This document shows, one piece after another, positions 16,404 through 25,238 of a stretch of DNA of 47,801 nucleotides. The notes under the pieces were generated by a model. It saw nothing but the letters and a program-made list of their open reading frames with translations, searched no databases and was not told the origin of the DNA. Position 1 is the stretch's first letter; the number at the start of each line of letters is the position of its first letter. Made by a program: the position numbers and the translations under genes. The stretch comes from Lachnospiraceae bacterium (GTDB lineage: Bacteria; Bacillota; Clostridia; Lachnospirales; Lachnospiraceae): NCBI GenBank assembly GCA_017456585.1, contig JAFTJD010000067.1:1-47801 (forward strand). The letters run 5' to 3'.

Positions 16404-18192
16404 ATGCCAATTCCTCCTTGTACTTTTTAGCCTGTAAGTGGTACATCTCGGCATACTTGCCATTCAGCTGCATGAGTTCCTCATGACTGCCGCTTTCTAT
16501 TATCTCTCCCTCTTCCAGCATATATATTCTGTCCGCCATAACGGTAGAAGAAAGTCTGTGAGAAATAAATATAACCGTCTTACCCTCACACGCCTTTAAC
16601 ATGTTTTCAAATATCTCATATTCACTAAGCGGGTCTAACGCACTTGACGGCTCATCAAGTATGCAAATCTCACTATTCTTTGCAAACACTCGTGCAATAG
16701 CCAGCTTCTGTTGCTCTCCGCCGGACATCATTACACCGTCGTCAGCAAATTCCTTGGTGAGCAAGCTATCCATACCCTTAGGAAATCTCTTCACTTTATC
16801 ATAGATTCCGCTCGCTTTAAGTGCTTCCTCTGCCCTATTAACATCTTCCGGTGTCACGTTACCATGTAAAAGGACATTATTGGTTATGCTGGTTTCGAAT
16901 ATTTTAAAATCCTGGAAAATAGTTCCGAACGCAGCTCTGTATTCACTAAGTCTATAATTCTTAATATCCTCATCGCCCATCTTAATCACACCATCCGTAG
17001 TGTCATAAAGACGCATAAGGAGCTTAACAAAAGTAGATTTACCCGCACCATTATGTCCTACGATGGCAATTCTCTCACCCTTGTTAATCTTCATATTAAT
17101 ATTCTTAAGAACCGGCTTATCACTTCCTTCATATGCAAAACTTACATTTTCAAAGCATATGTCTGTTTTAGCCACGTCCACACTTTTACCGTTCTCATTC
17201 TCAGGCATCTTGGTCTGGTATTCCATGAAGGTTCTAAAATTCTCCACGAACATTCCGCACTGATAGATATCATTTCTTGCCCATGAGAACTGTCCGATAA
17301 GATTAGAAAATTCACTTGACGCATTAAGTAGTGTCGTAAGTTCCGCAAAGCTATATGCCGAATTAACAAGATACTGATATACAATCAAGCTCTGCACACC
17401 CAGATACACTATAAGCTCTGATAAAATAGTTCTGAAGAAACGCACGACACCTATCTTCTTACCATACATCTTAGATGTCTCCACCATGCTCTCAACAGCC
17501 TTCTCAAAGCTCTCAATTATCGGTGTGAAAATGCTTGTAAGTCTTATTTCTTTAGTATAATTCTGGAGATATACCGTTCTGTTAACATATTCCATCTGGC
17601 GTCTCTCGTACGCCGTATCTCTGTCTCTGTTAAACTTGTATTCCGTATATTTCTTTATAAGCAACTGCTCGCAAACAACCGGCACAATAGCGATTAATAT
17701 AACCAGCGGTTCACAGGCAGCGATAGCAACTATTGAGATTATTATACTGGCAAAAATTCCGATAACTCTTGTTATCCAATAAAGAACCTTGTCTGCATAT
17801 CTTCCAATCTGTTCATTAGCCTTAGTATAGCTGTCGTAGAATTTCGGATTCTCGTAACAGCTTAAATCTACTGATATAGCCTGCTTATAAAGCATCTCCA
17901 TAAGTAGCGCCGTAACCTTCACTCTACCAACCGGTTCAATCACCATATATGTATATGCATCCACATAGGTTGCAATCAATTTGACCGCAAACATCCCCAC
18001 TATCAGTATCATTGCTTCGCCAAAAGTCTTATTCCCCTGAACAGCTTCCACTATGTATCTCATAAAATACACCGAGATAAGTGTAGTGATTCCCGAACTC
18101 AAAATATTAGAAATAATCTTCATGCACACGCACAACGGATCAGCTTTAAAACAAAGCCACAGCATATAAACATTATTCTTTAGTATCCTCAT
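16393..18192 (-). CDS. ABC exporter half-transporter A (permease + ATPase)
   Basis: The 599-residue protein pairs with the next gene. It has about six membrane helices (residues 20-310) and a complete nucleotide-binding domain: Walker A GHNGAGKST, Q-loop IFQDFKIFE, signature MMSGGEQQKLAIARV, Walker B ICILDEPSSALD and ISHR. Both half-transporters keep the catalytic glutamate after Walker B, so both ATP sites may be active. It lies 95 nt downstream of a MerR regulator in the same orientation, which suggests a MerR-controlled efflux operon. Confidence 0.92.
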   Translation of the reverse strand: MRILKNNVYMLWLCFKADPLCVCMKIISNILSSGITTLISVYFMRYIVEAVQGNKTFGEAMILIVGMFAVKLIATYVDAYTYMVIEPVGRVKVTALLMEMLYKQAISVDLSCYENPKFYDSYTKANEQIGRYADKVLYWITRVIGIFASIIISIVAIAACEPLVILIAIVPVVCEQLLIKKYTEYKFNRDRDTAYERRQMEYVNRTVYLQNYTKEIRLTSIFTPIIESFEKAVESMVETSKMYGKKIGVVRFFRTILSELIVYLGVQSLIVYQYLVNSAYSFAELTTLLNASSEFSNLIGQFSWARNDIYQCGMFVENFRTFMEYQTKMPENENGKSVDVAKTDICFENVSFAYEGSDKPVLKNINMKINKGERIAIVGHNGAGKSTFVKLLMRLYDTTDGVIKMGDEDIKNYRLSEYRAAFGTIFQDFKIFETSITNNVLLHGNVTPEDVNRAEEALKASGIYDKVKRFPKGMDSLLTKEFADDGVMMSGGEQQKLAIARVFAKNSEICILDEPSSALDPLSEYEIFENMLKACEGKTVIFISHRLSSTVMADRIYMLEEGEIIESGSHEELMQLNGKYAEMYHLQAKKYKEELAYEA

Positions 18193-18287
18193 CCTCTTCC
18201 CCCTATAATATTCATAAAAATATACGCTGATTATACAACATATTTATCCGAAGCACTTGATATTTTGAGTATATTTATGATTTACTT

Positions 18288-19142
18288 CTATCCATTCATC
18301 TTCTCAATAAATATATCTGTCATTTTACGTATCTTATCGTCAGTTCCTTCCCCATATCTGCGATTAAGAGTTACCTTAAACGGATCTCCGTTCGGAACCT
18401 CCTGTCCACTCAAGATGTTATAAACAAACTCTCTAAATGCCTCAAGCTGTTCCTTAAGAGGCTTGTCAGTCATGCTTTCGTCAGTAGCCATTTCCCCGGC
18501 TTTCTTTAATATGGCAGGAAGCGCAATCATATACTCATCAAATACTTCTCTTACTTTTAACATAGTATCATCTGAATCCATGTCCTCACAGCAAGCGAGT
18601 CGCATAAGCTTCGGAACCGTTGGTGCTAACAGCGATACCATTTCCCTGGTCTTCTCATCTTGGGTTGACATATATTCAGCCTGTTGCTTAAGCACATCTA
18701 TATTTTCAAGTTGCGAAAAATACCCACCATTTTTATTATCACGAAGCTCGCGAAGCACCTCCGGTGGCACTGAGAGTATCTGTGCCATGCATTCTGCAAT
18801 AGTTATAAGCCCATCTATCTGCGCTCTTTTCTCCTTCAAACGTTCTATTGCCGAAAGATATTTTTCTCTTATATACTCTGTTTTATCAAACATATCTTCC
18901 ATAGGCAGCTCTACAAATTCTTTAATCTCGCTTCGTTTATATCCTACAAGCGAAAACATCTGTATAGCGGCTATCTTCTGAACTGCCGCTTTGTCATAAA
19001 GCCAGTATCCGCCCTCTGTTTTGGCAGTCGGATGCACTAAATCCAGTTTGTCATACTCCTGAAGAGCTTTTCTGGAAACTCCTACCTTCTTAGTAACCTC
19101 ACTAATCTTAAGAAACTTTTTCTCATTAATCTCATTATTCAT
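18288..19142 (-). CDS. MerR-family transcriptional regulator
   Basis: The product has about 284 residues from MNNEINEKKFLKISEVTKK. The MerR winged helix (about 9-80) shows the helix-turn-helix KISEVTKKVGVSRKALQEYDK, the wing GGYWLYDKAAVQKI and a dimerisation coiled coil (LSAIERLKEKRAQIDGL). The C-terminal 150 residues form an all-helical ligand-binding-like domain resembling TipA-type effectors, but without a clear match. An upstream ATG at 19157 exists, but the ribosome-binding site GGAGGAG lies between the two and favours 19142. It likely controls itself and the ABC exporter. Confidence 0.9.
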   Translation of the reverse strand: MNNEINEKKFLKISEVTKKVGVSRKALQEYDKLDLVHPTAKTEGGYWLYDKAAVQKIAAIQMFSLVGYKRSEIKEFVELPMEDMFDKTEYIREKYLSAIERLKEKRAQIDGLITIAECMAQILSVPPEVLRELRDNKNGGYFSQLENIDVLKQQAEYMSTQDEKTREMVSLLAPTVPKLMRLACCEDMDSDDTMLKVREVFDEYMIALPAILKKAGEMATDESMTDKPLKEQLEAFREFVYNILSGQEVPNGDPFKVTLNRRYGEGTDDKIRKMTDIFIEKMNG

Positions 19143-19215
19143 ATTTTTCTCCTCCATATACGCATTAATATGATTCGTCCGGCCGTGAACGCATCATCAT
19201 TCTGTGCACAATGTC

Positions 19216-19246
19216 ATCATAAACCTGCGCGCAAGGAGCAAGTCAA
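19216..19246 (-). promoter_or_regulatory. MerR-type promoter with 19-bp spacer
   Basis: TTGACT (19241-19246) and TATGAT (19216-19221) are 19 bp apart on the minus strand, the long spacer typical of promoters that MerR proteins activate by DNA distortion. The spacer contains the palindrome TGCGCGCA inside CCTTGCGCGCAGG, a good operator candidate. Confidence 0.65.
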
Positions 19247-19261
19247 TACCCAAAATAAAAA

Positions 19262-19882
19262 TTATATTTCTTTAAGGCACCACTTCATACTACGCTGAAT
19301 TAAAGTTACATATTCAGGGCATGCGAATATCTCTGCCGTATGTCCCGGAGTAAGAAATACAAGTCTTCCTTCTCCCACGTATTTACTCCAGCCTGCCACA
19401 TATTCCTTATCCCGATATATATATGAAAGGCATACCTCTTTATCATCCTCCACCATTTCGAACTGATATGGTTCCTCAGGAAGAGTAAATTCTTTACAGC
19501 CTTCAGTGATAACATGAGACTTCGGCACAAAAGTAATCTCCTCCATAGGAGGGTGTGTAAGGAATTTAGCTCCCATCATTATCCTTAATGCTTCCTGACT
19601 CTGAATACTGATTCCATTATGAAGAATCAATAATGCTCCGCCTTCTTCAACAAAAGAATGAAGTGCTTCCGACTCTTTATCCGTAAGCGCACCATCCCAG
19701 ATATCCAGATACGAGATAACTCCCTTGTACTCTCCACCGGTGAGTTTAAGCAATTCTTCCGTGTTATCCGTACATATTAATTCCTTATCTTCAAGCATAC
19801 CTTTCAAATGCTCATCTACTCCGCCGAACGGATGATACATGGCATCCGTATAATTTCCTATAACCAGAATCTTATCCTTCAT
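19262..19882 (-). CDS. ThuA-like domain protein
   Basis: The product is about 206 residues, MKDKILVIGNYTDAMYHPFG to the end. It matches ThuA-like / class I glutamine-amidotransferase-like folds: an N-terminal strand ILVIGNY, the GGVDEHLKGML segment, ALLILHNGIS and the C-terminal GEGRLVFLTPGHT. ThuA proteins act in trehalose or other sugar metabolism, but the reaction is poorly defined. No ATG with a strong ribosome-binding site was found; the ATG at 19880-19882 has only AAGATATAT before it. An AAAGGAGG with a six-codon out-of-frame mini-ORF (MRGSIA) lies upstream at about 19914-19935. Confidence 0.75.
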   Translation of the reverse strand: MKDKILVIGNYTDAMYHPFGGVDEHLKGMLEDKELICTDNTEELLKLTGGEYKGVISYLDIWDGALTDKESEALHSFVEEGGALLILHNGISIQSQEALRIMMGAKFLTHPPMEEITFVPKSHVITEGCKEFTLPEEPYQFEMVEDDKEVCLSYIYRDKEYVAGWSKYVGEGRLVFLTPGHTAEIFACPEYVTLIQRSMKWCLKEI

Positions 19883-19975
19883 ATATATCTTGCATGGTGT
19901 ATCTGCTGCTAGGCGATACTTCCACGCATTCCTCCTTTCTCTCTTGCCAAGACATAGCAGTTTCGCACACAGCAA

Positions 19976-20698
19976 TTACCAAGGTAATTTATCTCCTCTG
20001 TAGTTAACATATGCCGGTCGCTCTGAGTCCTCAAACTCTGTATCCAGCACAACCCTCAATATTCCTGTAGCTGATTCCTTAGGTGTAAGATTAGCTGTAG
20101 TATCGAGATGTCCACGCATATATGTAGCAACATGTCCCGGATGAAGCACCATGACCTTTCCGCCGTGCTTACGCACATTATTATGCACCAGAGCCGACTG
20201 CATGTTATTCGCCGCCTTGGACATACAATAGCCAAACCAGCCCTCTCTCCAGCAATCAGCAATGCTTCCTGCCTCGGAAGAAATATTCACTATCGTCTTA
20301 TCTTCCCCGGCAAGAACTAAATCTGCAAGTGCATTACTCACTCTAAGTGTTCCCAACGCATTTACGTTAATCACCCTTAACATCTCATCAAAATCAAGTT
20401 CATCTCCAAGGACTTTACTCATATCACCAAGAATACCTGCATTATTTATCAAAAGGTCTATATGCGGAACTATCTGTGCAACCTTTTCCTTCATAGCCGC
20501 AACGCTTTGGTCGCTTCCTATATCCAGCTCCACAACAAACATTCTCTCTTTATTGTTATCTCTAAGTTCATCTATCTGTGTCTCTGTCGGGTTAAGTCTT
20601 GCTGCCACAACATAATAACCTCTCTCTAACAAGCCCTCAGCAAGTGCAAGGCCAACCCCATGATCTGTTCCCGTAACCAGTGCATATTTTTGTCCCAT
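19976..20698 (-). CDS. Short-chain dehydrogenase/reductase (SDR)
   Basis: The 240-residue protein is a classical SDR: cofactor motif VTGTDHGVGLALAE (TGxxxGxG, about 8-21), LLINNAG near residue 84, catalytic Ser in NISSEAGS and YCMSK (YxxxK) near residue 157. The substrate cannot be deduced. It follows the HD-GYP gene by 28 nt and precedes the ThuA-like gene, so the three are probably cotranscribed. Confidence 0.9.
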   Translation of the reverse strand: MGQKYALVTGTDHGVGLALAEGLLERGYYVVAARLNPTETQIDELRDNNKERMFVVELDIGSDQSVAAMKEKVAQIVPHIDLLINNAGILGDMSKVLGDELDFDEMLRVINVNALGTLRVSNALADLVLAGEDKTIVNISSEAGSIADCWREGWFGYCMSKAANNMQSALVHNNVRKHGGKVMVLHPGHVATYMRGHLDTTANLTPKESATGILRVVLDTEFEDSERPAYVNYRGDKLPW

Positions 20699-20726
20699 AT
20701 GTTTACTACCTCCTATAATAATCTTG

Positions 20727-21941
20727 TCAATTATTTACACGTTCATGTTCCGATTCCACCTGACTTCTGATATCCAGAAAAACATCTACCAGCAATGGTT
20801 CAAAAGCCTGTCCTCTGCCCTCTTCAATGATTGAAAAACATTTTTCAAGCGGCATCGCATCTCTATAACAACGTTTCTCTGAAACAGCATCAAACACATC
20901 CGCAATCGCCATAATTCTTGCACACAAAGGAATCTCTTCCTCCTTCAAACCATCCGGATATCCTTTTCCGTTCCATTTTTCATGATGGAATCTCGCCACT
21001 TCATATGCCATCTTTGTATAATCTTCATTCTCCAAGTGTCCAAATGTTTCTTTGACAATTCTTCCACCACTTACAGTATGCTGTTTAATAATCTCAAACT
21101 CTTCATCCGTAAGCTTACCCGGTTTCTGTAGCACCACATCAGGAACTGAGATTTTACCAATGTCATGCATCGGAGCAGCTCTGTAAAGATTCTCCAAGTA
21201 TTCGTCCGTAAGTTCTTCGCTGTAATGACCTCTGTTTCTTAACTCTTCCGCAAGAAGCTTCACATATGTAGTTGTTCTTTTGATATGTCCGCCGGTACTA
21301 CCGTCCTTATTTTCCACAAGTGTTGCAAAACCCATAACCATTTCTTTATGAAACTGTTTCAGTCCCGTCTCCGCATCCAACAGGCTGCGCAGAAGCCTCG
21401 CCGTTCTACTTGCCAACACAGTAAATATAGCCGCTATTGCTATTAAAACAAGTGCTCTCGGCAGAACTCCGAACACTAAAACATAATCAAGTGTAAGAAA
21501 ATTGTTGTCCTGTATGGTATCAAGATAAAATGCGGCAACCTGCCCTATAGAAACACCCGCAACAGTAAATATAGTAGCTATAATATTTAACCTTCTTGAA
21601 AAATACAAGCTTGCAATAGCTATCGGATATACATATATTACAATCGCATGATATGTCACGGTAATACTAAGCAAAGTCGTGAATAGCACTGCCACCATTA
21701 CATTTAGATACTTAATATATCCATCGTCCTTTTTTAACACATCAACCAACAACATAGGAAGCAACAGAAGGACTCCGCTTCCCACATATGCTATTGTCAT
21801 TATCTTAAAATCAAGAATGAAAATACCGATAATATCCAAAATATAGATAAAAGTAAAAATTGCAAATGTAATACACATAACCATCGCAACCACATGATTT
21901 GCCTGCTTTTCATTTTTGATTAAGACTCTATTATTCTCCAT
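20727..21941 (-). CDS. Membrane HD-GYP domain phosphodiesterase
   Basis: The product is 404 residues. The N-terminal half (about 20-190) contains five to six membrane helices. The C-terminal half is an HD-GYP domain with AAPMHDIGKISVPDVVLQKP in pieces (HDxGK near residue 255), RFHHEKWNGKGYPDGL (HH and GYP near residue 315) and IADVFDAVSEKRCYR. HD-GYP enzymes hydrolyse cyclic di-GMP or related dinucleotides. All metal-binding residues I can see are present. No GGDEF partner lies in the window. The membrane domain probably senses a signal. Confidence 0.9.
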   Translation of the reverse strand: MENNRVLIKNEKQANHVVAMVMCITFAIFTFIYILDIIGIFILDFKIMTIAYVGSGVLLLLPMLLVDVLKKDDGYIKYLNVMVAVLFTTLLSITVTYHAIVIYVYPIAIASLYFSRRLNIIATIFTVAGVSIGQVAAFYLDTIQDNNFLTLDYVLVFGVLPRALVLIAIAAIFTVLASRTARLLRSLLDAETGLKQFHKEMVMGFATLVENKDGSTGGHIKRTTTYVKLLAEELRNRGHYSEELTDEYLENLYRAAPMHDIGKISVPDVVLQKPGKLTDEEFEIIKQHTVSGGRIVKETFGHLENEDYTKMAYEVARFHHEKWNGKGYPDGLKEEEIPLCARIMAIADVFDAVSEKRCYRDAMPLEKCFSIIEEGRGQAFEPLLVDVFLDIRSQVESEHERVNN

Positions 21942-21980
21942 ATATGTATCTGATTCTCCTTTATCACGTATACTTCTTCC

Positions 21981-22010
21981 ATTATACCTTTTTCGCCCCT
22001 ACATTATCAA
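21981..22010 (-). promoter_or_regulatory. Promoter of the HD-GYP gene cluster
   Basis: TTGATA (22005-22010) and TATAAT (21981-21986) are separated by 18 bp on the minus strand. The promoter sits between element E2 and the start codon. Confidence 0.6.
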
Positions 22011-22042
22011 CATTATTTTATCAGAATACGAATATCTCATGC

Positions 22043-22327
22043 AACAATGGCATTTGGCTAAGGACCATTATATTAGATACACATATTAGGAAATGATGTA
22101 TTCCCGCAAAGACTCTTGAAAAACGTCAGCACTTAGCGAAGAAAAATGAGGAGTAATGCATATCAGACTAGTCAATTTTTGAAATAATCTGTATTGCATT
22201 ACTCCTCATTTGGTTTTCGAGCTTAGTACTGCTACGTTTTTCACGAAGCGAGAGCGTGTCTTCAAGGGAAACATCATTCCCTAATATGTGTTTAATATAC
22301 ATTTAGTCTTAGCCAAATGCCATTGTT
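22043..22327 (-). repeat. Long palindromic element E2 (allele 1)
   Basis: This 285-bp nested palindrome has the same design and orientation as E1. The outer arm AACAATGGCATTTGGCTAAG pairs with 22308-22327. The next layer ACACATATTAGGAAATGATG pairs with CATCATTCCCTAATATGTGT. The conserved core and the tip stem GAGGAGTAATGCA (22148-22160, pairing with 22195-22207) are the same as in E1. The outer layers differ from E1, yet remain complementary within E2. It ends 9 bp from the pgi stop codon. No gene is seen between 21942 and 22335. Confidence 0.9.
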
Positions 22328-22335
22328 TCATTATA

Positions 22336-23916
22336 TTAAATATTTAATAAGTCGCTGTATACTTTAAGGGCACCCTCTGTCTGATGTGCAAGAACCTTCT
22401 GTGCAAGAACCTTACCAAGCTGTACACCTTCCTGGTCAAAGCTGTTAAGATTCCATACGAAGCCCTGATACATAACCTTGTTCTCATAGTGAGATAAGAT
22501 AGCTCCAAGGCTCTGTGGTGTTAACTGATCACCGATAATAATACTTGAAGGACGACCTCCCTCGAAGTTCTTGTTACGGTTATCATCAGCCTTACCGCAT
22601 GCAAATGCAACAATCTGTGCAACTACGTTAGCGCAAAGCTTCTGCTGGCTTGTGCTTCCCTGAATCACTACATCTGTTCCCATCTGGCTATTCTTAAATC
22701 CAAAGAACTGAAGTGGGATAATGTCTGTTCCCTGATGGAGTAACTGATAGAATGAATGCTGTCCGTTTGTTCCCGGCTCACCAAAGATAACCGGTCCTGT
22801 AACATAGTTAACAGGCTCTCCGAAACGATTTACACTCTTACCGTTAGACTCCATATCAAGCTGCTGAAGATGAGCAGGAAAACGGCAAAGCGCCTGTGAG
22901 TACGGAAGTACTGCTGTAGTGCCATATCCTAAAACATTACGCTCATACACACCAATAAGTGCATCAAGCAATGCAGGGTTAGCAAGAATATCTTTATTAG
23001 TTGCAAGTCTATCCTCTGCTGCAGCTCCTTCAAGAAACTGTGCGAATACATCCGGTCCGAATGCAAGTGATAATACTGCACCGCCTACACCTGAAGTAGA
23101 TGAAAAACGTCCACCGATATAATCATCCATAAAGAATGCTGCAAGATAATCATCACTCTTAGCAAGCGGAGATGTTTCACTTGTAACAGCAATCATATGC
23201 TTAGATGCATCTAAGCCAGCCTTCTTCAACGCATCCTTAACAAAAGACTCGTTAGTCAAAGTCTCTAATGTAGTACCTGACTTAGATACAAGTACAAATA
23301 TAGAATGTGCTACATCTATTCCTGCAAGTACTGCTGCCGCATCATCCGGGTCAACATTACTTATAAACTTAGCTTCCATCTTAAATGTGTTATTAACCTT
23401 TGCCCAGTTCTCAAGTGCAAGATACATTGCACGAGGACCGAGGTCACTTCCGCCGATACCTATCTGTACAACAGTTGTGAACTTCTCACCTGCTGCATTA
23501 GTAATCTCTCCGTTATGTACCTTATTAGCAAGCTCTGCAATCTTATTCTGCTGGTCTACATAGAATGCTCTCTTATCTACACCATCAGCAACAACCGCAT
23601 CACCTAACTGTACACGTGTCATGTGATGAAGCACCATACGCTTCTCACCTGTGTTAATTACTTCTCCGTTATATAATGCCTCGAACTTCTCTGTAAGCTG
23701 CATCTCCTCTGCAAGAGCTGCCAAAGCCTTAAGCACGTTATCGTCTACCTGCTTAGCTGCATAATTAAATGCCATTCCCTCTGCCATAGGAACGCTATAC
23801 TTCTTTACACGCTCTGCTCCGTTATCTCCTGACATCACCTCAGCAAGATTAACGCGTGCTACATTCTTAAGAGCCTCATAGGCCTTTACTGTGTCCAAAT
23901 TATTCCAGGTAACCAT
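22336..23916 (-). CDS. pgi: Glucose-6-phosphate isomerase
   Basis: The product has about 526 residues and interconverts glucose 6-phosphate and fructose 6-phosphate in glycolysis. Family signatures are GIGGSDLGPRAMYLAL near residue 150, FVLVSKSGTTLETLTNE near residue 210, GGRFSSTSGVGG, and the C-terminal SFDQEGVQLGKVLAQ with the catalytic lysine. The frame is open to 23997, but AGGAGG precedes the ATG at 23914-23916, and the extra stretch contains the promoter. It is a single-gene unit. Confidence 0.96.
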   Translation of the reverse strand: MVTWNNLDTVKAYEALKNVARVNLAEVMSGDNGAERVKKYSVPMAEGMAFNYAAKQVDDNVLKALAALAEEMQLTEKFEALYNGEVINTGEKRMVLHHMTRVQLGDAVVADGVDKRAFYVDQQNKIAELANKVHNGEITNAAGEKFTTVVQIGIGGSDLGPRAMYLALENWAKVNNTFKMEAKFISNVDPDDAAAVLAGIDVAHSIFVLVSKSGTTLETLTNESFVKDALKKAGLDASKHMIAVTSETSPLAKSDDYLAAFFMDDYIGGRFSSTSGVGGAVLSLAFGPDVFAQFLEGAAAEDRLATNKDILANPALLDALIGVYERNVLGYGTTAVLPYSQALCRFPAHLQQLDMESNGKSVNRFGEPVNYVTGPVIFGEPGTNGQHSFYQLLHQGTDIIPLQFFGFKNSQMGTDVVIQGSTSQQKLCANVVAQIVAFACGKADDNRNKNFEGGRPSSIIIGDQLTPQSLGAILSHYENKVMYQGFVWNLNSFDQEGVQLGKVLAQKVLAHQTEGALKVYSDLLNI

Positions 23917-23968
23917 TATGATTGTACCTCCTAAATATAATAAGCAATTCTTTTCATTTGCCTCACAA

Positions 23969-23997
23969 ATTATACTATTAAATCCTTGCAAATTCAA
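23969..23997 (-). promoter_or_regulatory. Promoter of pgi
   Basis: TTGAAT (23992-23997) and TATAAT (23969-23974) are separated by 17 bp on the minus strand, about 52 bp before the start codon. Confidence 0.65.
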
Positions 23998-24038
23998 GTA
24001 TTTCCTAACATTTCTTGTTATTAAATTCCTAACCTTTT

Positions 24039-24154
24039 AAGACTGTTGAAAACGTCAGCACTTAACGAAGAAAAATACGGACATTGCACGCAGATAAATA
24101 ATTTCTGAGCTTATCTGTATGCAATGTCCGTATTTGGTTTTCTGAGTTTAGTAC
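24039..24154 (-). repeat. Truncated palindromic element E3 (allele 2)
   Basis: This 116-bp copy has the complete left core arm AAGACTGTTGAAAACGTC and the apical hairpin. The right side stops at TTTAGTAC, lacking the TGCTACGTTTTTCACC part and all outer layers. The tip stem is ACGGACATTGCA (24077-24088, pairing with 24120-24131), the same allele as E4 and different from E1 and E2. It lies 9 bp from the stop codon of the sugar-binding lipoprotein gene, where it could still serve as a terminator-like hairpin. Confidence 0.88.
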
Positions 24155-24163
24155 AAATCTATA

Positions 24164-25222
24164 TTATTCAGATTTATCTAAGATAGTCACTTCATAATTG
24201 TCGCCGTCAACCACAATCTGCGTTACGGTTTTATCAGCGGCAAATAATTTCTCCTGTACATAAGAAAACTTGTCGGGTACTTTGCCCATCTCAAGCAATT
24301 CTATAATCGCCTGAACCCTCGGTCCATGAAGCGGATTACATTCTGCTATACAGGATATTTTATTATCTCTAACATAATCAAGTGCTTCTTCCGTAACACC
24401 ATCAAAGGATATTACCATTATCTCGCCGTTGGCGATGTCCTGCCCTACTGTCTTACCGGCATTCTCTATCGCTTCAATGGCTCCAAAAGCTTCGTTATCA
24501 TTCTCGCAATAAACAACATTAATGTTATCATACTTCGCAAGAAGTGACTCCATAGCTTCACGACCCTTAGCCTGAGTAAAATCTCCCGGAACCGCTGCCA
24601 TGAGATCCCAGCCATATTTATTAGCCGCATCCTCAAGAGCTTTAGTTCTTCCTATCTGAGAAGATGCTCCCAAGGTTCCCTGAATATTAACAATATGTAT
24701 ATCTTCCGGCGAAATATTCTTAAGTGTAGCATATCTGTGAAGCCACTCTACTGTCTTCTTACCTTCAAGTTCAAAGTCAGAACCTACCCAACATGTAAAA
24801 AGGCTATCATCCTTCACGTCAACCATACGGTCTACTACTATAACCGGAATGCCCGCATTCTTAGCTTCCTGCAATACCGTATCCCAGCCTGTCTCGGTTA
24901 CCGGTGCAAGAACTATATAATCTACCTCTTGCTGAATAAATGTCCTTATCGCTGTTATCTGGTTAGATTGTTTCTGCTGACCATCTTCAAAAATCAATCT
25001 ATATCCGTTTCTTTCGGAAAGAGTTTCTTTCATGGATTCAGTATTAGCACTTCTCCAATCAGATTCTGCTCCAAGCTGCGAGAAACCTATAACTATCTCC
25101 CTGCCTGCTTCTGTCTCTATTTCCTTACCGTCGTTATTACGACATCCTAATAAGGTTCCAAATATAATCAAAGCAATACAGAGTGACAGCGGAATCATAA
25201 CAGCTATCACTTTTCTAAACAT
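24164..25222 (-). CDS. Sugar-binding lipoprotein, YtfQ-like (chemoreceptor-linked)
   Basis: The 352-residue product has a lipoprotein signal (lipobox GTLLGC, Cys27) and a periplasmic-binding fold like YtfQ: VIGFSQLGAESDWRSANT, DYIVLAPVTETGWDTVL, VIVVDRMVD and GASSQIGRTKALED. The transporter-linked copy at 30859 has the same blocks, but the two proteins differ widely, so they are old paralogues. It follows the chemoreceptor gene by 16 nt. It may deliver sugar to that receptor instead of, or as well as, to the permeases; this is inference from gene order. Confidence 0.9.
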   Translation of the reverse strand: MFRKVIAVMIPLSLCIALIIFGTLLGCRNNDGKEIETEAGREIVIGFSQLGAESDWRSANTESMKETLSERNGYRLIFEDGQQKQSNQITAIRTFIQQEVDYIVLAPVTETGWDTVLQEAKNAGIPVIVVDRMVDVKDDSLFTCWVGSDFELEGKKTVEWLHRYATLKNISPEDIHIVNIQGTLGASSQIGRTKALEDAANKYGWDLMAAVPGDFTQAKGREAMESLLAKYDNINVVYCENDNEAFGAIEAIENAGKTVGQDIANGEIMVISFDGVTEEALDYVRDNKISCIAECNPLHGPRVQAIIELLEMGKVPDKFSYVQEKLFAADKTVTQIVVDGDNYEVTILDKSE

Positions 25223-25238
25223 TCCGGTCTCTCACTTT

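Noticed and set aside
18463..18981. A 172-codon plus-strand open frame
   Set aside because: It is antisense to the MerR regulator gene, serine-rich in the way typical of reverse-frame translation, with no ribosome-binding site.
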